From the NCBI GenBank assembly GCA_903642275.1, contig CAHJWK010000024.1, positions 1-49,080 on the forward strand: a stretch of DNA of 49,080 nucleotides. The letters are read 5' to 3'. The notes under the pieces were generated by a model that had not been told where the DNA came from, ran no database searches, and worked only from the letters and a program-made list of their open reading frames with translations. The position numbers were made by a program, and so were the translations under genes. Positions 41,271-49,080 of the stretch are shown here, in pieces. Numbering within the stretch: position 1 is the first letter of the stretch; each line of letters starts with the position of its first letter. Origin of the DNA: Chitinophagaceae bacterium. GTDB lineage: Bacteria > Bacteroidota > Bacteroidia > Chitinophagales > Chitinophagaceae.

Positions 41271-44200
41271 ATGAACCTGGGTGAGTTGCTGAATAAGTAC
41301 AAACAACATCCCCGCCTTTTTTATTTGGCGGACAGGCTATCTTTTGCCGACACACAAAAAATCTTTCTAAAAAATTTACAGGGCAGCTGTGCAGAGTTTG
41401 TGCTGGCAGCATTGTTTGAAAAATATCAATCAGACAAAAAAAATAATGCGTCAACACATTTGGTTGTTTTGAATGATGCGGAAGAGGCGGCATATTTTCA
41501 TAACACGCTGGAGAATCTAACGCAGGCATTGAATCTTTTTTATTTTCCTTCATCGTTCAAAAACAAACAAGATTTCAGGCAACTCAACAGCAGCCATGTT
41601 ATGTTGCGCACCGAAGCACTTACAAAATTGTCTGTCGCGCCAAGCGGAATTATTATAACTTATCCTGAAGCGTTGTTTGAAAAAGTAGTGCTCTCAAAAA
41701 CGCTGAGCAGCAATATCATTCATATAAAAACAAATGACACGCTTAACCTTGACAGCCTGCTTGAGCTATTTGTGATGTATGGTTTTGAGCGGACTGATTT
41801 TGTTTACGAACCCGGACAATTTGCTTTGCGTGGTGGCATTCTGGATATTTATTCTTTTGGAAATGAAAAACCATACCGCGTTGAATTGTTTGGTAATGAT
41901 GTTGACAGCATTAGAATATTCGATCCTGAAAGCCAGTTGAGTGAAAGAAAGCTGTTACAGGTTTCTATTATTCCAAATGTTGAAACGCAATTTGAAAGCG
42001 ATGATAAAATTTCTTTGCTTGAATTTATATCTGAACAAACTGTTGTGTGGATTAAAGATTGGGATGTAATAAAAGAAACGATAAATGAACAGGAAGAACA
42101 GCTTGGCGATTTCATCGAAGATAACAAAACAAGTGTTTTAAAAGATGAAGATATTGATGATGACACAACGATTTTAAAACATGTCCAGCTAAAAGATTTT
42201 GTTCCGGCTACAACTTTAGAAAGGCAAATTAATAATCATCATTTGGTTGAATTTGGTTACAAGCCGCATCTTTCAAACTTTGAAATTGAACTTAACACAA
42301 AACCGCAACCTGCTTTTAACCGCCAGTTCGATTTGCTGATTAAAGATTTAAAAGCACACGAAAGCAAAGGTTATGATCTGTATGTTTTTGCTGAACAGGC
42401 AAAGCAGCTTGAAAGATTAAATACAATTTTTAATGATCTGAATACAGAAATACAATTCACGCCAGTTGCCACTTCTATACATGAAGGTTTTATTGATGAT
42501 GATTTAAAAGTTGTTTGTTATACAGATCATCAAATCTTTCAGCGTTATCATAAATACAGAGTTAAACAAGCTTATAATAAAAACAAAGCACTTACACTGC
42601 GCACTTTAAAAGAATTGCAGCCGGGTGATTTTGTTACACACATAGATCACGGTGTTGGCACATACAGTGGTTTGCAAAAATTAGAAGTGAATGGAAGGCT
42701 GCAGGAAGCTGTAAGAATAATTTATAAAGATGGAGACATCTTGTACGTAAACATCAATTCATTACATAAAATTTCAAAGTTCACAGGCAAAGAAGGCACA
42801 GCGCCAAAAGTAAATAAGCTGGGCAGTGATGTTTGGAACAAGCTGAAAGAAAAAACCAAGGTAAAGGTTAAAGAGATTGCATTTGATTTAATTAAGCTGT
42901 ACGCTCAACGTAAGGCGCAGCTTGGCTTTGCACATACACCGGATAATTACATGCAGACCGAACTGGAAGCATCTTTCATTTATGAAGACACGCCAGACCA
43001 GGCAAAGTCAACGGAAGATGTAAAGAGAGATATGGAGAGCGCATCTCCAATGGATCGTTTGATTTGTGGTGATGTTGGTTTTGGCAAAACCGAAATTGCC
43101 ATTCGCGCAGCGTTTAAAACATGCGTTGATGGAAAGCAGGCAGCGGTTCTTGTACCAACAACGATACTTGCGTTTCAGCATTATAAAACGTTCAGTGAAC
43201 GCTTAAAAGATTTTCCTGTAACAATAGATTATATCAACCGCTTTAAATCAGCCAAAGAAAAAAAAGAAACACTTAAAAAAGTTGAAGAAGGCAAAGTTGA
43301 CATTATCATCGGCACGCATGGTTTGCTTGCAAACACAGTGAAGTTTAAAGATTTAGGTTTAATGATTATTGATGAAGAGCAAAAGTTTGGTGTTGCACAT
43401 AAAGAGAAACTTAAAACATTAAAAGCTACAGTTGATTGTTTAACGCTGACGGCAACGCCAATTCCACGTACGTTGCAATTTAGTTTGATGGGCGCAAGAG
43501 ATTTAAGCATTATTAACACGCCGCCACCAAACCGCCAGCCAATACAAACCGAAGTGCTGATGTTTAATGAAGATGCCATTCGGGAAGCGATCTATTATGA
43601 AACAGAACGTGGCGGACAGGTTTTCTTTATTCATAACCGTGTGCATGGCTTGGCTGAAATGAGTGCGCTGATACAAAGCCTTTGTCCTGATTTAAGCATC
43701 ACGTTTGCGCATGGACAAATGGAGGGCGACCAGCTTGAAGAACGTTTGCTTGATTTTATTGACAGGAAGTATGATGTGTTTGTCTCAACAAATATTGTTG
43801 AAAGCGGCGTTGATATTCCGAATGTAAATACGATCATCATTAATAATGCTCACCAATTTGGCTTAAGTGATCTGCACCAGTTGCGTGGCCGTGTAGGAAG
43901 AAGTAACCGGAAAGCATTTTGTTATTTGTTTGCGCCATCAATGTCAACATTGCCAACTGATTCAAGAAAGCGTTTACAAACACTCGAGCAGTTCAGCGAG
44001 TTGGGAAGCGGCTTTCAGATTGCAATGCGTGACCTTGATATTCGTGGTGCGGGAAACTTACTGGGTGGCGAACAAACAGGTTTTATGGCTGATATTGGGT
44101 TTGAAACTTACCAGAAAATATTAGATGAAGCCATTCGCGAATTAAAACGCACATCATTTAAAGATGTATTTAAAGAAGAGATAAGCAAGCAGGATGATTT

Positions 44201-44684
44201 TGTAAGCGATTGTACTATTGACACCGACCTTGAGATTTTGATTCCTGATGATTATGTGGAAAGCATTACAGAACGTTTATCATTATATACAAGGTTGGAT
44301 AATTGCGAAAAGGAAAAAGATTTACAGGCGTTTGAGAAAGAATTGCTTGACAGGTTTGGCCCGCTTCCAAACGAAGTAAAAGATTTAATTACAACAGTAC
44401 GTTGCCGTTGGGCTGCTGTTGAGATGGGTTTTGAAAAGATGACACTAAAATACCAAACACTCCGCTGCTATTTCATCAATAAAAATGATTCTCCGTTTTT
44501 TGAGAGTGATGTGTTTAAGAACATTATGCAGTATTTGCAAACATCAACCAACAAAGCAAGGTTAAAGCAGGTTAGCAAAAATTTTTTGCTGGTGGTGAAT
44601 GATGTAAACAATATGGAAGAAATGCTTGTTTTTCTTACAAGAATGCATAAAGCGGTTAAAGAATATGTTTTGGCTGATGTTTAG
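41271..44684 (+). CDS. mfd: Transcription-repair coupling factor Mfd
   Basis: Removes stalled RNA polymerase and recruits nucleotide excision repair. A 1137-residue protein with the expected order of domains. First is the UvrB-like N-terminal region (FVYEPGQFALRGGILDIYSFG, YRVELFGNDVDSIRIFDPESQLS), then the polymerase-interacting domain (LQPGDFVTHIDHGVGTYSGLQK). The RecG-like translocase follows: Walker A in CGDVGFGKTEIAIRAAF, IIDEEQKFGV, TLTATPIPRTLQFSLMGARDLSIINTPP, FAHGQM, QLRGRVGRSNRKAFCYLF. Last is the C-terminal TRCF domain. I start at 41271 (MNLGELLNKY), as the earlier TTG lies inside the promoter. Confidence 0.96.
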   Translation: MNLGELLNKYKQHPRLFYLADRLSFADTQKIFLKNLQGSCAEFVLAALFEKYQSDKKNNASTHLVVLNDAEEAAYFHNTLENLTQALNLFYFPSSFKNKQDFRQLNSSHVMLRTEALTKLSVAPSGIIITYPEALFEKVVLSKTLSSNIIHIKTNDTLNLDSLLELFVMYGFERTDFVYEPGQFALRGGILDIYSFGNEKPYRVELFGNDVDSIRIFDPESQLSERKLLQVSIIPNVETQFESDDKISLLEFISEQTVVWIKDWDVIKETINEQEEQLGDFIEDNKTSVLKDEDIDDDTTILKHVQLKDFVPATTLERQINNHHLVEFGYKPHLSNFEIELNTKPQPAFNRQFDLLIKDLKAHESKGYDLYVFAEQAKQLERLNTIFNDLNTEIQFTPVATSIHEGFIDDDLKVVCYTDHQIFQRYHKYRVKQAYNKNKALTLRTLKELQPGDFVTHIDHGVGTYSGLQKLEVNGRLQEAVRIIYKDGDILYVNINSLHKISKFTGKEGTAPKVNKLGSDVWNKLKEKTKVKVKEIAFDLIKLYAQRKAQLGFAHTPDNYMQTELEASFIYEDTPDQAKSTEDVKRDMESASPMDRLICGDVGFGKTEIAIRAAFKTCVDGKQAAVLVPTTILAFQHYKTFSERLKDFPVTIDYINRFKSAKEKKETLKKVEEGKVDIIIGTHGLLANTVKFKDLGLMIIDEEQKFGVAHKEKLKTLKATVDCLTLTATPIPRTLQFSLMGARDLSIINTPPPNRQPIQTEVLMFNEDAIREAIYYETERGGQVFFIHNRVHGLAEMSALIQSLCPDLSITFAHGQMEGDQLEERLLDFIDRKYDVFVSTNIVESGVDIPNVNTIIINNAHQFGLSDLHQLRGRVGRSNRKAFCYLFAPSMSTLPTDSRKRLQTLEQFSELGSGFQIAMRDLDIRGAGNLLGGEQTGFMADIGFETYQKILDEAIRELKRTSFKDVFKEEISKQDDFVSDCTIDTDLEILIPDDYVESITERLSLYTRLDNCEKEKDLQAFEKELLDRFGPLPNEVKDLITTVRCRWAAVEMGFEKMTLKYQTLRCYFINKNDSPFFESDVFKNIMQYLQTSTNKARLKQVSKNFLLVVNDVNNMEEMLVFLTRMHKAVKEYVLADV

Positions 44685-44705
44685 TTGAAATTATAGTTTG
44701 TGATT

Positions 44706-44779
44706 CAACAATGATTGTCCGTGGCTTTGAAATGCAAGTCGTGAGCCCACAATGACAGTGGACGAGCCCACAATGATTG
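44706..44779 (+). repeat. Short second copy of the 21-bp repeat (CACAATG core, four units)
   Basis: Four units with an ATG-containing core start at 44711, 44732, 44752 and 44773, i.e. spacings 21, 20, 21. Two cores are CACAATGA, one is ACAATGA and one is degenerate (AAATGCA). The core is the reverse complement of that in the array at 31838-32153, so this copy is inverted. It too lies in a convergent spacer, between mfd and the TonB receptor gene. Confidence 0.65.
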
Positions 44780-44855
44780 CGAATAAATTATGTTATTAAA
44801 ACTGATGAATAAAAACTGCAGCGCAAATCATGCACTGCAGTCATTCACAAAGAAA

Positions 44856-47348
44856 TTATTTTAAATCGCGGTCTATAGGAAAATCAATTTTAAAAACAAT
44901 ATTTCTGCCTTCATTATAAATACCATAATGACCGTTAGGCGAATAACTATAAAACTCAAAATATTTTAAGCGGCTTAAATGATCCTGGTATGCCGTATTA
45001 AATAAATTATTTCCCATCATATACAAATTGAAAATGGTTTTATTATGCTTATTGGTAAAGCCTGCACCAACACCTGCATTAAACAAAGTATAACCTGGTG
45101 TGGAGGTTTCAGTGTTGTCAGTAAGATATACCCTGTTTTGCGCAGCATAGTAGGCAACCTGTGCTTTTATAAAACCATTAGCAATATGATGCAGCTTTGA
45201 ATTGAAATCATATCTTAGTTCTGAAACGCCATGTGGTGGTGGAATAAACGGCAAATATTTGTTACTGTCAGATTTCTGCTTTTCAGGAACATCTTTATTT
45301 AAACCATACACTAATGAAAATGTATTTTCAAAATGAAGCGGCTTGATAGGATGAATATCTACGCTTATTTCCCCGCCATATAAATCTGCTTTGCCTTGTT
45401 GAAATTTAAACGTTTGATTACCGTCAACAATTACAGAATCTGCACCAGTGCTGGTTACAAGCTTTTGATTAAAAATATAATTTGATATCACATTATTGAA
45501 CAGGCTAAATTCTAAAACAAAATACTTAGAAGAATATGATAAGCCAACATCTTCCTGAACATTAAATTCAGGTTTAAAATTTGAATTGCCTATTTGATAA
45601 AGATTCGTTCCCGGATGCACACCGTTTGCAGAAATTTCTGCAATATTTGGCGCACGAAAGCCTCTTGCAATATTAGCTTTAAAGGCAAGTTTATCTGTTA
45701 TGTTATAGGTTGCGCCAATGCTGCCGGAAGCTCCCGAAAAAGTATGCTTGTAATTATAAAATGGTTTGTCTGCACCAGCAGTATCTGAGCCATTAACAGG
45801 CATATCAAAACCAGTTACAGCATTGGGTTTTGTATATAATTGCTGGTTTGAAAATGAGCGGCTGTCAAACCGAACGCCGCCTGCAAAATCAAATTTGCCT
45901 GCGGTTTTTTTTACAAATGCAAACGGGCCTATATCAAACTGATGATATGTTGGAATAACAAATTCAGTTCCCTTGGTTACACTATTATGTTGATACAAAC
46001 CATTAATGCCAAATGTCAGATTCCACCCATTAAAAGTTGGAAGATGATATTTTACATCATACGTAAATGTGTTAAGCAATAAATACAAGCCTGCAACATC
46101 AGGCAGTTGCGGATGCGAAAATTCCTGGCGCTCACTATGCTGAAAACCAAGGTTCACATCAAGCTTGCTTGCACCAATAATAAAAGTATTTGCTGAATAA
46201 GCACGGTAATGTTGCACATGCTGATGTAGTGGCGTTATTTTATAAGATGTAAGTTCATCCGGCGTAACTATTGGCCTAACAGTATCTTCTTCTGTAATTT
46301 GTTTTGTAAACTGGCGCGTTGCAGAATCACGGCTGCCATCAGGAATTTCCTGCAGGTCATTAAACATAGAAAGATTCAAATGTGTATAACCCCACCTTCG
46401 GTGTAAACCTAGCATAAGGCTTGCATCGGTTTCACTGAATGCTGTATTAAAAACCCTGCCATCAATTTTATCACGGTAATTGGTAGCTTGTTTATGAGAC
46501 ACTCTTGCCATCCATTCAAAGCCATTTTTTGTAGCGCCCAGCATTGCTGAGCCGCCAAACATGCCATTGTTGGTTTGATATTCGCCCAACACTTCACCAA
46601 TCATTTTACCTTCCGGCGCAGGCTGATACGGGATAAGATTTACAACACCTGCTAATGCATCAGAGCCATACGTTAAGCTGGAAGGCCCTTTGATGATTTC
46701 AATTTTATCAACGCTGTACTGATCTACTTCAATACCATGTTCATCGCCCCATTGCTGGCCTTCCTGCCTGATGCCATCATATAATGTAAGCACCCTGTTA
46801 TAACCGAGGCCGCGTATGATTGGCTTTGAAACATTTGGCCCTGTTGTTATTGCATTAACGCCGGGCACTCTTGCAATGGCATCAATAATATTTGTGTTCA
46901 CATTTGTGGCAAGATAATTATGGCTTACTGCAACAATCGGTACGGGGCTGCGCTTTACCTGCGTGGCCTGCGAAAGGCCGGTAACAACAACAGGGCTTTC
47001 TTCAGTAACGCTTACTGCCAGCTTAAAATCATGCGTTGTGTTACCGTTTAAAAATACATTTTCAGATGTGTTTTTAAAACCGATAAAACTTACTTCAACG
47101 AGATAATTTCCTGACGGAAGACTACTAAAATGATAATAGCCATTCGCATCGGCAACAGTGCCAAGCTTCAAATCAGGAATATATACAGATGCTTTAGCAA
47201 GCTTTGAACTATCCTCGTTGCTTGTTATATATCCGGATAATAATGAACTGGCTCTTTTATTAGTTGAGGTGCTAACCTGTGCTGTTGCTTTTTGATTTAT
47301 AAAGATCAAGATCCAAATAAAGAATATTAATCTGCTTAAGATTTTCAT
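44856..47348 (-). CDS. TonB-dependent outer-membrane receptor (ZnuD-like)
   Basis: An 830-residue active-transport receptor. After the signal peptide (ending KATAQ) comes a carboxypeptidase-regulatory-like domain (GYITSNEDSSKLAKASVYIPDLKLGTVADANGYYHFSSLPSGNYLVEVSFIGF). Next is the plug: DAIARVPGVNAITTGPNVSKPIIRGLGYNRVLTLYDGIRQEGQQWGDEHGIEVDQYSVDKIEIIKGPSSLTYGSDALAGVVNLIP, followed by the 22-strand barrel pattern (GFRAPNIAEISANGVHPGT is a barrel hallmark). The DGIRQEGQQWGDEHGIEVD stretch resembles ZnuD-type zinc or copper receptors, so a metal substrate is a reasonable guess only. A small His/Cys-containing protein gene lies 78 bases upstream on the same strand. Confidence 0.92.
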   Translation of the reverse strand: MKILSRLIFFIWILIFINQKATAQVSTSTNKRASSLLSGYITSNEDSSKLAKASVYIPDLKLGTVADANGYYHFSSLPSGNYLVEVSFIGFKNTSENVFLNGNTTHDFKLAVSVTEESPVVVTGLSQATQVKRSPVPIVAVSHNYLATNVNTNIIDAIARVPGVNAITTGPNVSKPIIRGLGYNRVLTLYDGIRQEGQQWGDEHGIEVDQYSVDKIEIIKGPSSLTYGSDALAGVVNLIPYQPAPEGKMIGEVLGEYQTNNGMFGGSAMLGATKNGFEWMARVSHKQATNYRDKIDGRVFNTAFSETDASLMLGLHRRWGYTHLNLSMFNDLQEIPDGSRDSATRQFTKQITEEDTVRPIVTPDELTSYKITPLHQHVQHYRAYSANTFIIGASKLDVNLGFQHSERQEFSHPQLPDVAGLYLLLNTFTYDVKYHLPTFNGWNLTFGINGLYQHNSVTKGTEFVIPTYHQFDIGPFAFVKKTAGKFDFAGGVRFDSRSFSNQQLYTKPNAVTGFDMPVNGSDTAGADKPFYNYKHTFSGASGSIGATYNITDKLAFKANIARGFRAPNIAEISANGVHPGTNLYQIGNSNFKPEFNVQEDVGLSYSSKYFVLEFSLFNNVISNYIFNQKLVTSTGADSVIVDGNQTFKFQQGKADLYGGEISVDIHPIKPLHFENTFSLVYGLNKDVPEKQKSDSNKYLPFIPPPHGVSELRYDFNSKLHHIANGFIKAQVAYYAAQNRVYLTDNTETSTPGYTLFNAGVGAGFTNKHNKTIFNLYMMGNNLFNTAYQDHLSRLKYFEFYSYSPNGHYGIYNEGRNIVFKIDFPIDRDLK

Positions 47349-47426
47349 TGTAAAAATTTAGTTGGCATCAATGCCATTAAAAATGATCATGATGATCAAG
47401 CAATATGTAAGAAGCAAACGAAAGAG

Positions 47427-47762
47427 TTATAAGATAATGGAAGGAGGCCCTCTTATAGAAGACGAAATTGAAAACGCATGAAGCTGAAGTGATGTATAAT
47501 TATAATAAGCGGTTATAAAATGTAAAGGCGTTGAAATATTCAGCGTTGCATACTCTGCATCGCTGTCTTTTGCAATTTGAAAATCACAGATGGCACATGT
47601 GAAACCTGCTTTTAAAATAGCTGCATTTTTATTTTCAGTGTTGTAAAAAGTGTAAGAGTAATCGTGTGTATGTAAGATTTTAACTGCATGAATAAATACA
47701 AACAGCGTCAATAAAAAATAAGCGCTTGTTTTTTGTATCCACTTTTTACGCATGAAGTTCAT
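47427..47762 (-). CDS. Small exported His/Cys-containing protein next to the TonB receptor
   Basis: Family not recognised. A 111-residue protein with an N-terminal hydrophobic segment (FLLTLFVFIHAVKI) that may be a signal or anchor. After it come HTHDYSYTFYN, a Cys pair in FTCAICDFQIAKDSDAEYA, and a serine-rich C-terminus ending SIRGPPSIIL. The HTHD and CxxC motifs in the region beyond the membrane suggest metal binding. The gene starts 78 bases upstream of the ZnuD-like TonB receptor start on the same strand, so the two probably form an operon; a near-consensus TACCTTAG lies upstream at 47773-47780. The start may be 47762 or the ATG at 47753. Confidence 0.7.
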   Translation of the reverse strand: MNFMRKKWIQKTSAYFLLTLFVFIHAVKILHTHDYSYTFYNTENKNAAILKAGFTCAICDFQIAKDSDAEYATLNISTPLHFITAYYNYTSLQLHAFSISSSIRGPPSIIL

Positions 47763-47772
47763 TGCAACAAAA

Positions 47773-47780
47773 CTAAGGTA
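47773..47780 (-). promoter_or_regulatory. Near-consensus promoter -7 element (TACCTTAG) of the His/Cys protein-TonB receptor pair
   Basis: One mismatch from TAnnTTTG, ten bases before the ATG at 47762. Plausible but weaker than the exact matches elsewhere. Confidence 0.35.
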
Positions 47781-47855
47781 AATTTTATTTGCAACATTGT
47801 TGTAAATTTTTAGAGAGTAGTTTAATTATAAATTACAGCAACAGTTCTTATGAAT

Positions 47856-48815
47856 TTATTTACCTGAAGTAAGCTGTTTCAACTTCTCCCATATTTCAGG
47901 TATGCGTTTAATCCAAACTAATTCTTTACGTTTTGACTGTGCTTCAACAGCCGGATAACCGAAATATATTTTATTGCCATCCAGTGATGAAGGCACACCG
48001 CTTTGCGCCAGTATAACAGCGTTCTCACCAATGGTTAATGTTTTACTTACACCAACCTGCCCCCAGAGTGTTACGCCATCTTCAATAACACAGGCGCCGG
48101 CAATACCAACCTGTGCTGCAAACAAACAATTCTTTCCAACCATAGTATCATGACCAATGTGCACAAGATTATCCATCTTCGTTCCTTTACCAATTTGTGT
48201 TGATGCAGTTACACCACGATCAATGGTACAGTTAGCACCAATCTCCACATCATCTTCAATAATAACATTACCGCAGCTCTGCATTTTTTTATACCATACA
48301 TCACGGTTCTTTTTTGTGTTGTAATAAAATGCATCACTGCCGATAACAGTTCCTGATTGTATGATAACGTTATCGCCAATCTCTGTATAATCCAGCAACA
48401 TCACATTCGGATGAATGATGCAGTTATTACCAATCTTTACATCAACACCAATAAACACATTCGGCATGATAACAGTTCCTTCACCAACAATTGCATTTTC
48501 ATTTTGCAATTGTTGCGTTGCATGAAATGGCCTGAAATGATTTATAATTTTTAAGTAAGCTTCAAAAGGATCATCAACAACAAGCAAATCTTTTCCTTCA
48601 GGTATGGTTACATCTTTCGTGTTAATGATGATGTGTGATGCTGCACTGTTTAAACACCTATAATAATACTTTGGATGATCAACAAAACACAAATCACCAT
48701 GTTCAACTTTATGTAATTCATTTATACCATAAGCCTGTAATGCAGTGCTGCCAATGGTTTCAGCGTTTATTAAATCAGCGATCCATTTTGTTGAAACAGG
48801 TTGTTGAAACTTCAT
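47856..48815 (-). CDS. lpxD: LpxD-like UDP-3-O-acylglucosamine N-acyltransferase
   Basis: Adds the N-linked acyl chain in lipid A synthesis. The 319-residue protein has an N-terminal uridine-binding-like domain ([38 protein letters not shown]) and a left-handed beta helix of hexapeptide repeats ([54 protein letters not shown]). The catalytic His is in [15 protein letters not shown]. The end is a short C-terminal helix rather than the longer one of the E. coli enzyme. Bacteroidota often carry two LpxD-like genes, so this may be the second, shorter type; other lpx genes are absent here. A TAACTTTG promoter element lies 17 bases upstream. Confidence 0.85.
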   Translation of the reverse strand: MKFQQPVSTKWIADLINAETIGSTALQAYGINELHKVEHGDLCFVDHPKYYYRCLNSAASHIIINTKDVTIPEGKDLLVVDDPFEAYLKIINHFRPFHATQQLQNENAIVGEGTVIMPNVFIGVDVKIGNNCIIHPNVMLLDYTEIGDNVIIQSGTVIGSDAFYYNTKKNRDVWYKKMQSCGNVIIEDDVEIGANCTIDRGVTASTQIGKGTKMDNLVHIGHDTMVGKNCLFAAQVGIAGACVIEDGVTLWGQVGVSKTLTIGENAVILAQSGVPSSLDGNKIYFGYPAVEAQSKRKELVWIKRIPEIWEKLKQLTSGK

Positions 48816-48832
48816 TGTATAATTTTATGCAT

Positions 48833-48840
48833 CAAAGTTA
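48833..48840 (-). promoter_or_regulatory. Promoter -7 element (TAACTTTG) of the lpxD-like gene
   Basis: Exact TAnnTTTG match on the minus strand, 17 bases before the start. Confidence 0.5.
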
Positions 48841-49021
48841 AGCTGTTGTTATGCGATGAATCATCATCAATAATTTTTATAACACGTTATTGAATGTTGA
48901 GATTTTATGTTTTGAATTTTACTTTTAATTTTTTACATAATGCAATTCACATCAATAAATAAAATTGTGAATAAAATTCTTTAGATTTTTTTTTGTGTAA
49001 GCGAAAACTATATCTAATATT

Positions 49022-49048
49022 GTGATGTGAAATTTATTTTCACATTAC
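49022..49048. repeat. 11-bp inverted repeat (GTGATGTGAAA / TTTCACATTAC)
   Basis: Arms at 49022-49032 and 49038-49048 pair over 11 positions, one of them G-T, with a five-base TTTAT centre. It could be an operator or an RNA hairpin for the next gene beyond the window. Confidence 0.6.
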
Positions 49049-49080
49049 TTACTAACCCATCTATATACAAAGTCCCGCAT
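49027..49080 (+). CDS. Possible start of a gene running off the window
   Basis: A GTG-started frame stays open to the last base: M-K-F-I-F-T-L-L-T-N-P-S-I-Y-K-V-P-H. The Lys followed by a hydrophobic run resembles the beginning of a signal peptide, but only 18 codons are visible. A TAATATTG element, near the -7 consensus, lies just upstream. It overlaps the inverted repeat, so chance is equally possible. Confidence 0.2.
   Translation, partial: MKFIFTLLTNPSIYKVPH

Noticed and set aside
49022-49048. CRP/FNR-type binding site
   Set aside because: TGTGA and TCACA half-sites are 9 bases apart instead of 6.

Overview
The window reads as an ordinary chromosomal stretch of a low-GC member of the Bacteroidota, most likely near Chitinophagaceae. 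The evidence is the AT-rich sequence, repeated TAnnTTTG promoter -7 elements just upstream of start codons, the near absence of Shine-Dalgarno sequences, and typical families: a CarboxypepD_reg/TonB receptor, a DUF5916 outer-membrane protein, DUF1080, an fused HisIE, and the gene order rpsU-xer-hpf-tRNAs-tuf-trnW-secE-nusG. The genus is not determined. I see no prophage, IS element, CRISPR array or defence island.

Layout. 1-11.3 kb: the end of pgk, then mostly single metabolic or housekeeping genes (SGNH hydrolase, cyanophycinase-like peptidase, a GYF_2 membrane protein next to a saccharopine dehydrogenase, VOC, DUF1080, phosphosugar mutase, TrmH-type methyltransferase, UbiA prenyltransferase, RuvX). 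11.5-17.5 kb: alpha/beta hydrolase, DinB plus serine hydrolase, a catalytically dead M16 homologue, two small proteins, pheS. 17.55-24.5 kb: a complete histidine operon, hisG-D-C-B-H-A-F-IE, preceded by a leader peptide with five His codons and a terminator/antiterminator pair. 24.5-32.9 kb: AraC regulator, FAD/NAD(P)-binding protein, PLP deaminase/desulfhydrase, DUF5916 protein, Tat-exported TIM-barrel protein, a 21-bp periodic repeat array, lipB. 32.9-41.2 kb: pseudouridine synthase and the translation/transcription block nusG, secE, five tRNAs, tuf, hpf, xer, rpsU, glyS, plus a ferredoxin-reductase-like flavoprotein. 41.2-49 kb: mfd, a ZnuD-like TonB receptor with a small His/Cys protein, and an lpxD-like gene.

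How the genes work together. The his genes are tightly packed (ATGA overlaps at hisG/hisD, hisH/hisA and hisF/hisIE) and would make histidine from PRPP. One step looks uncovered: the phosphatase half of HisB has lost its catalytic motifs, so histinol-phosphate dephosphorylation must be done elsewhere. The translation block keeps the tRNA-Thr-Tyr-Gly-Thr-tuf order known from E. coli, but the usual rplK run after nusG is missing and replaced by a convergent gene.

Most interesting signals: (1) a strict 21-bp array of a CATTGTG core (15 units) in a convergent intergenic spacer, with a shorter inverted copy 12.6 kb away, also in a convergent spacer; (2) a textbook-like his attenuator in a bacteroidete; (3) the vestigial HAD domain of HisB; (4) a Shine-Dalgarno-like AAAAGGA upstream of rpsU in a genome that otherwise hardly uses one. 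No wholly new enzymatic system is evident.
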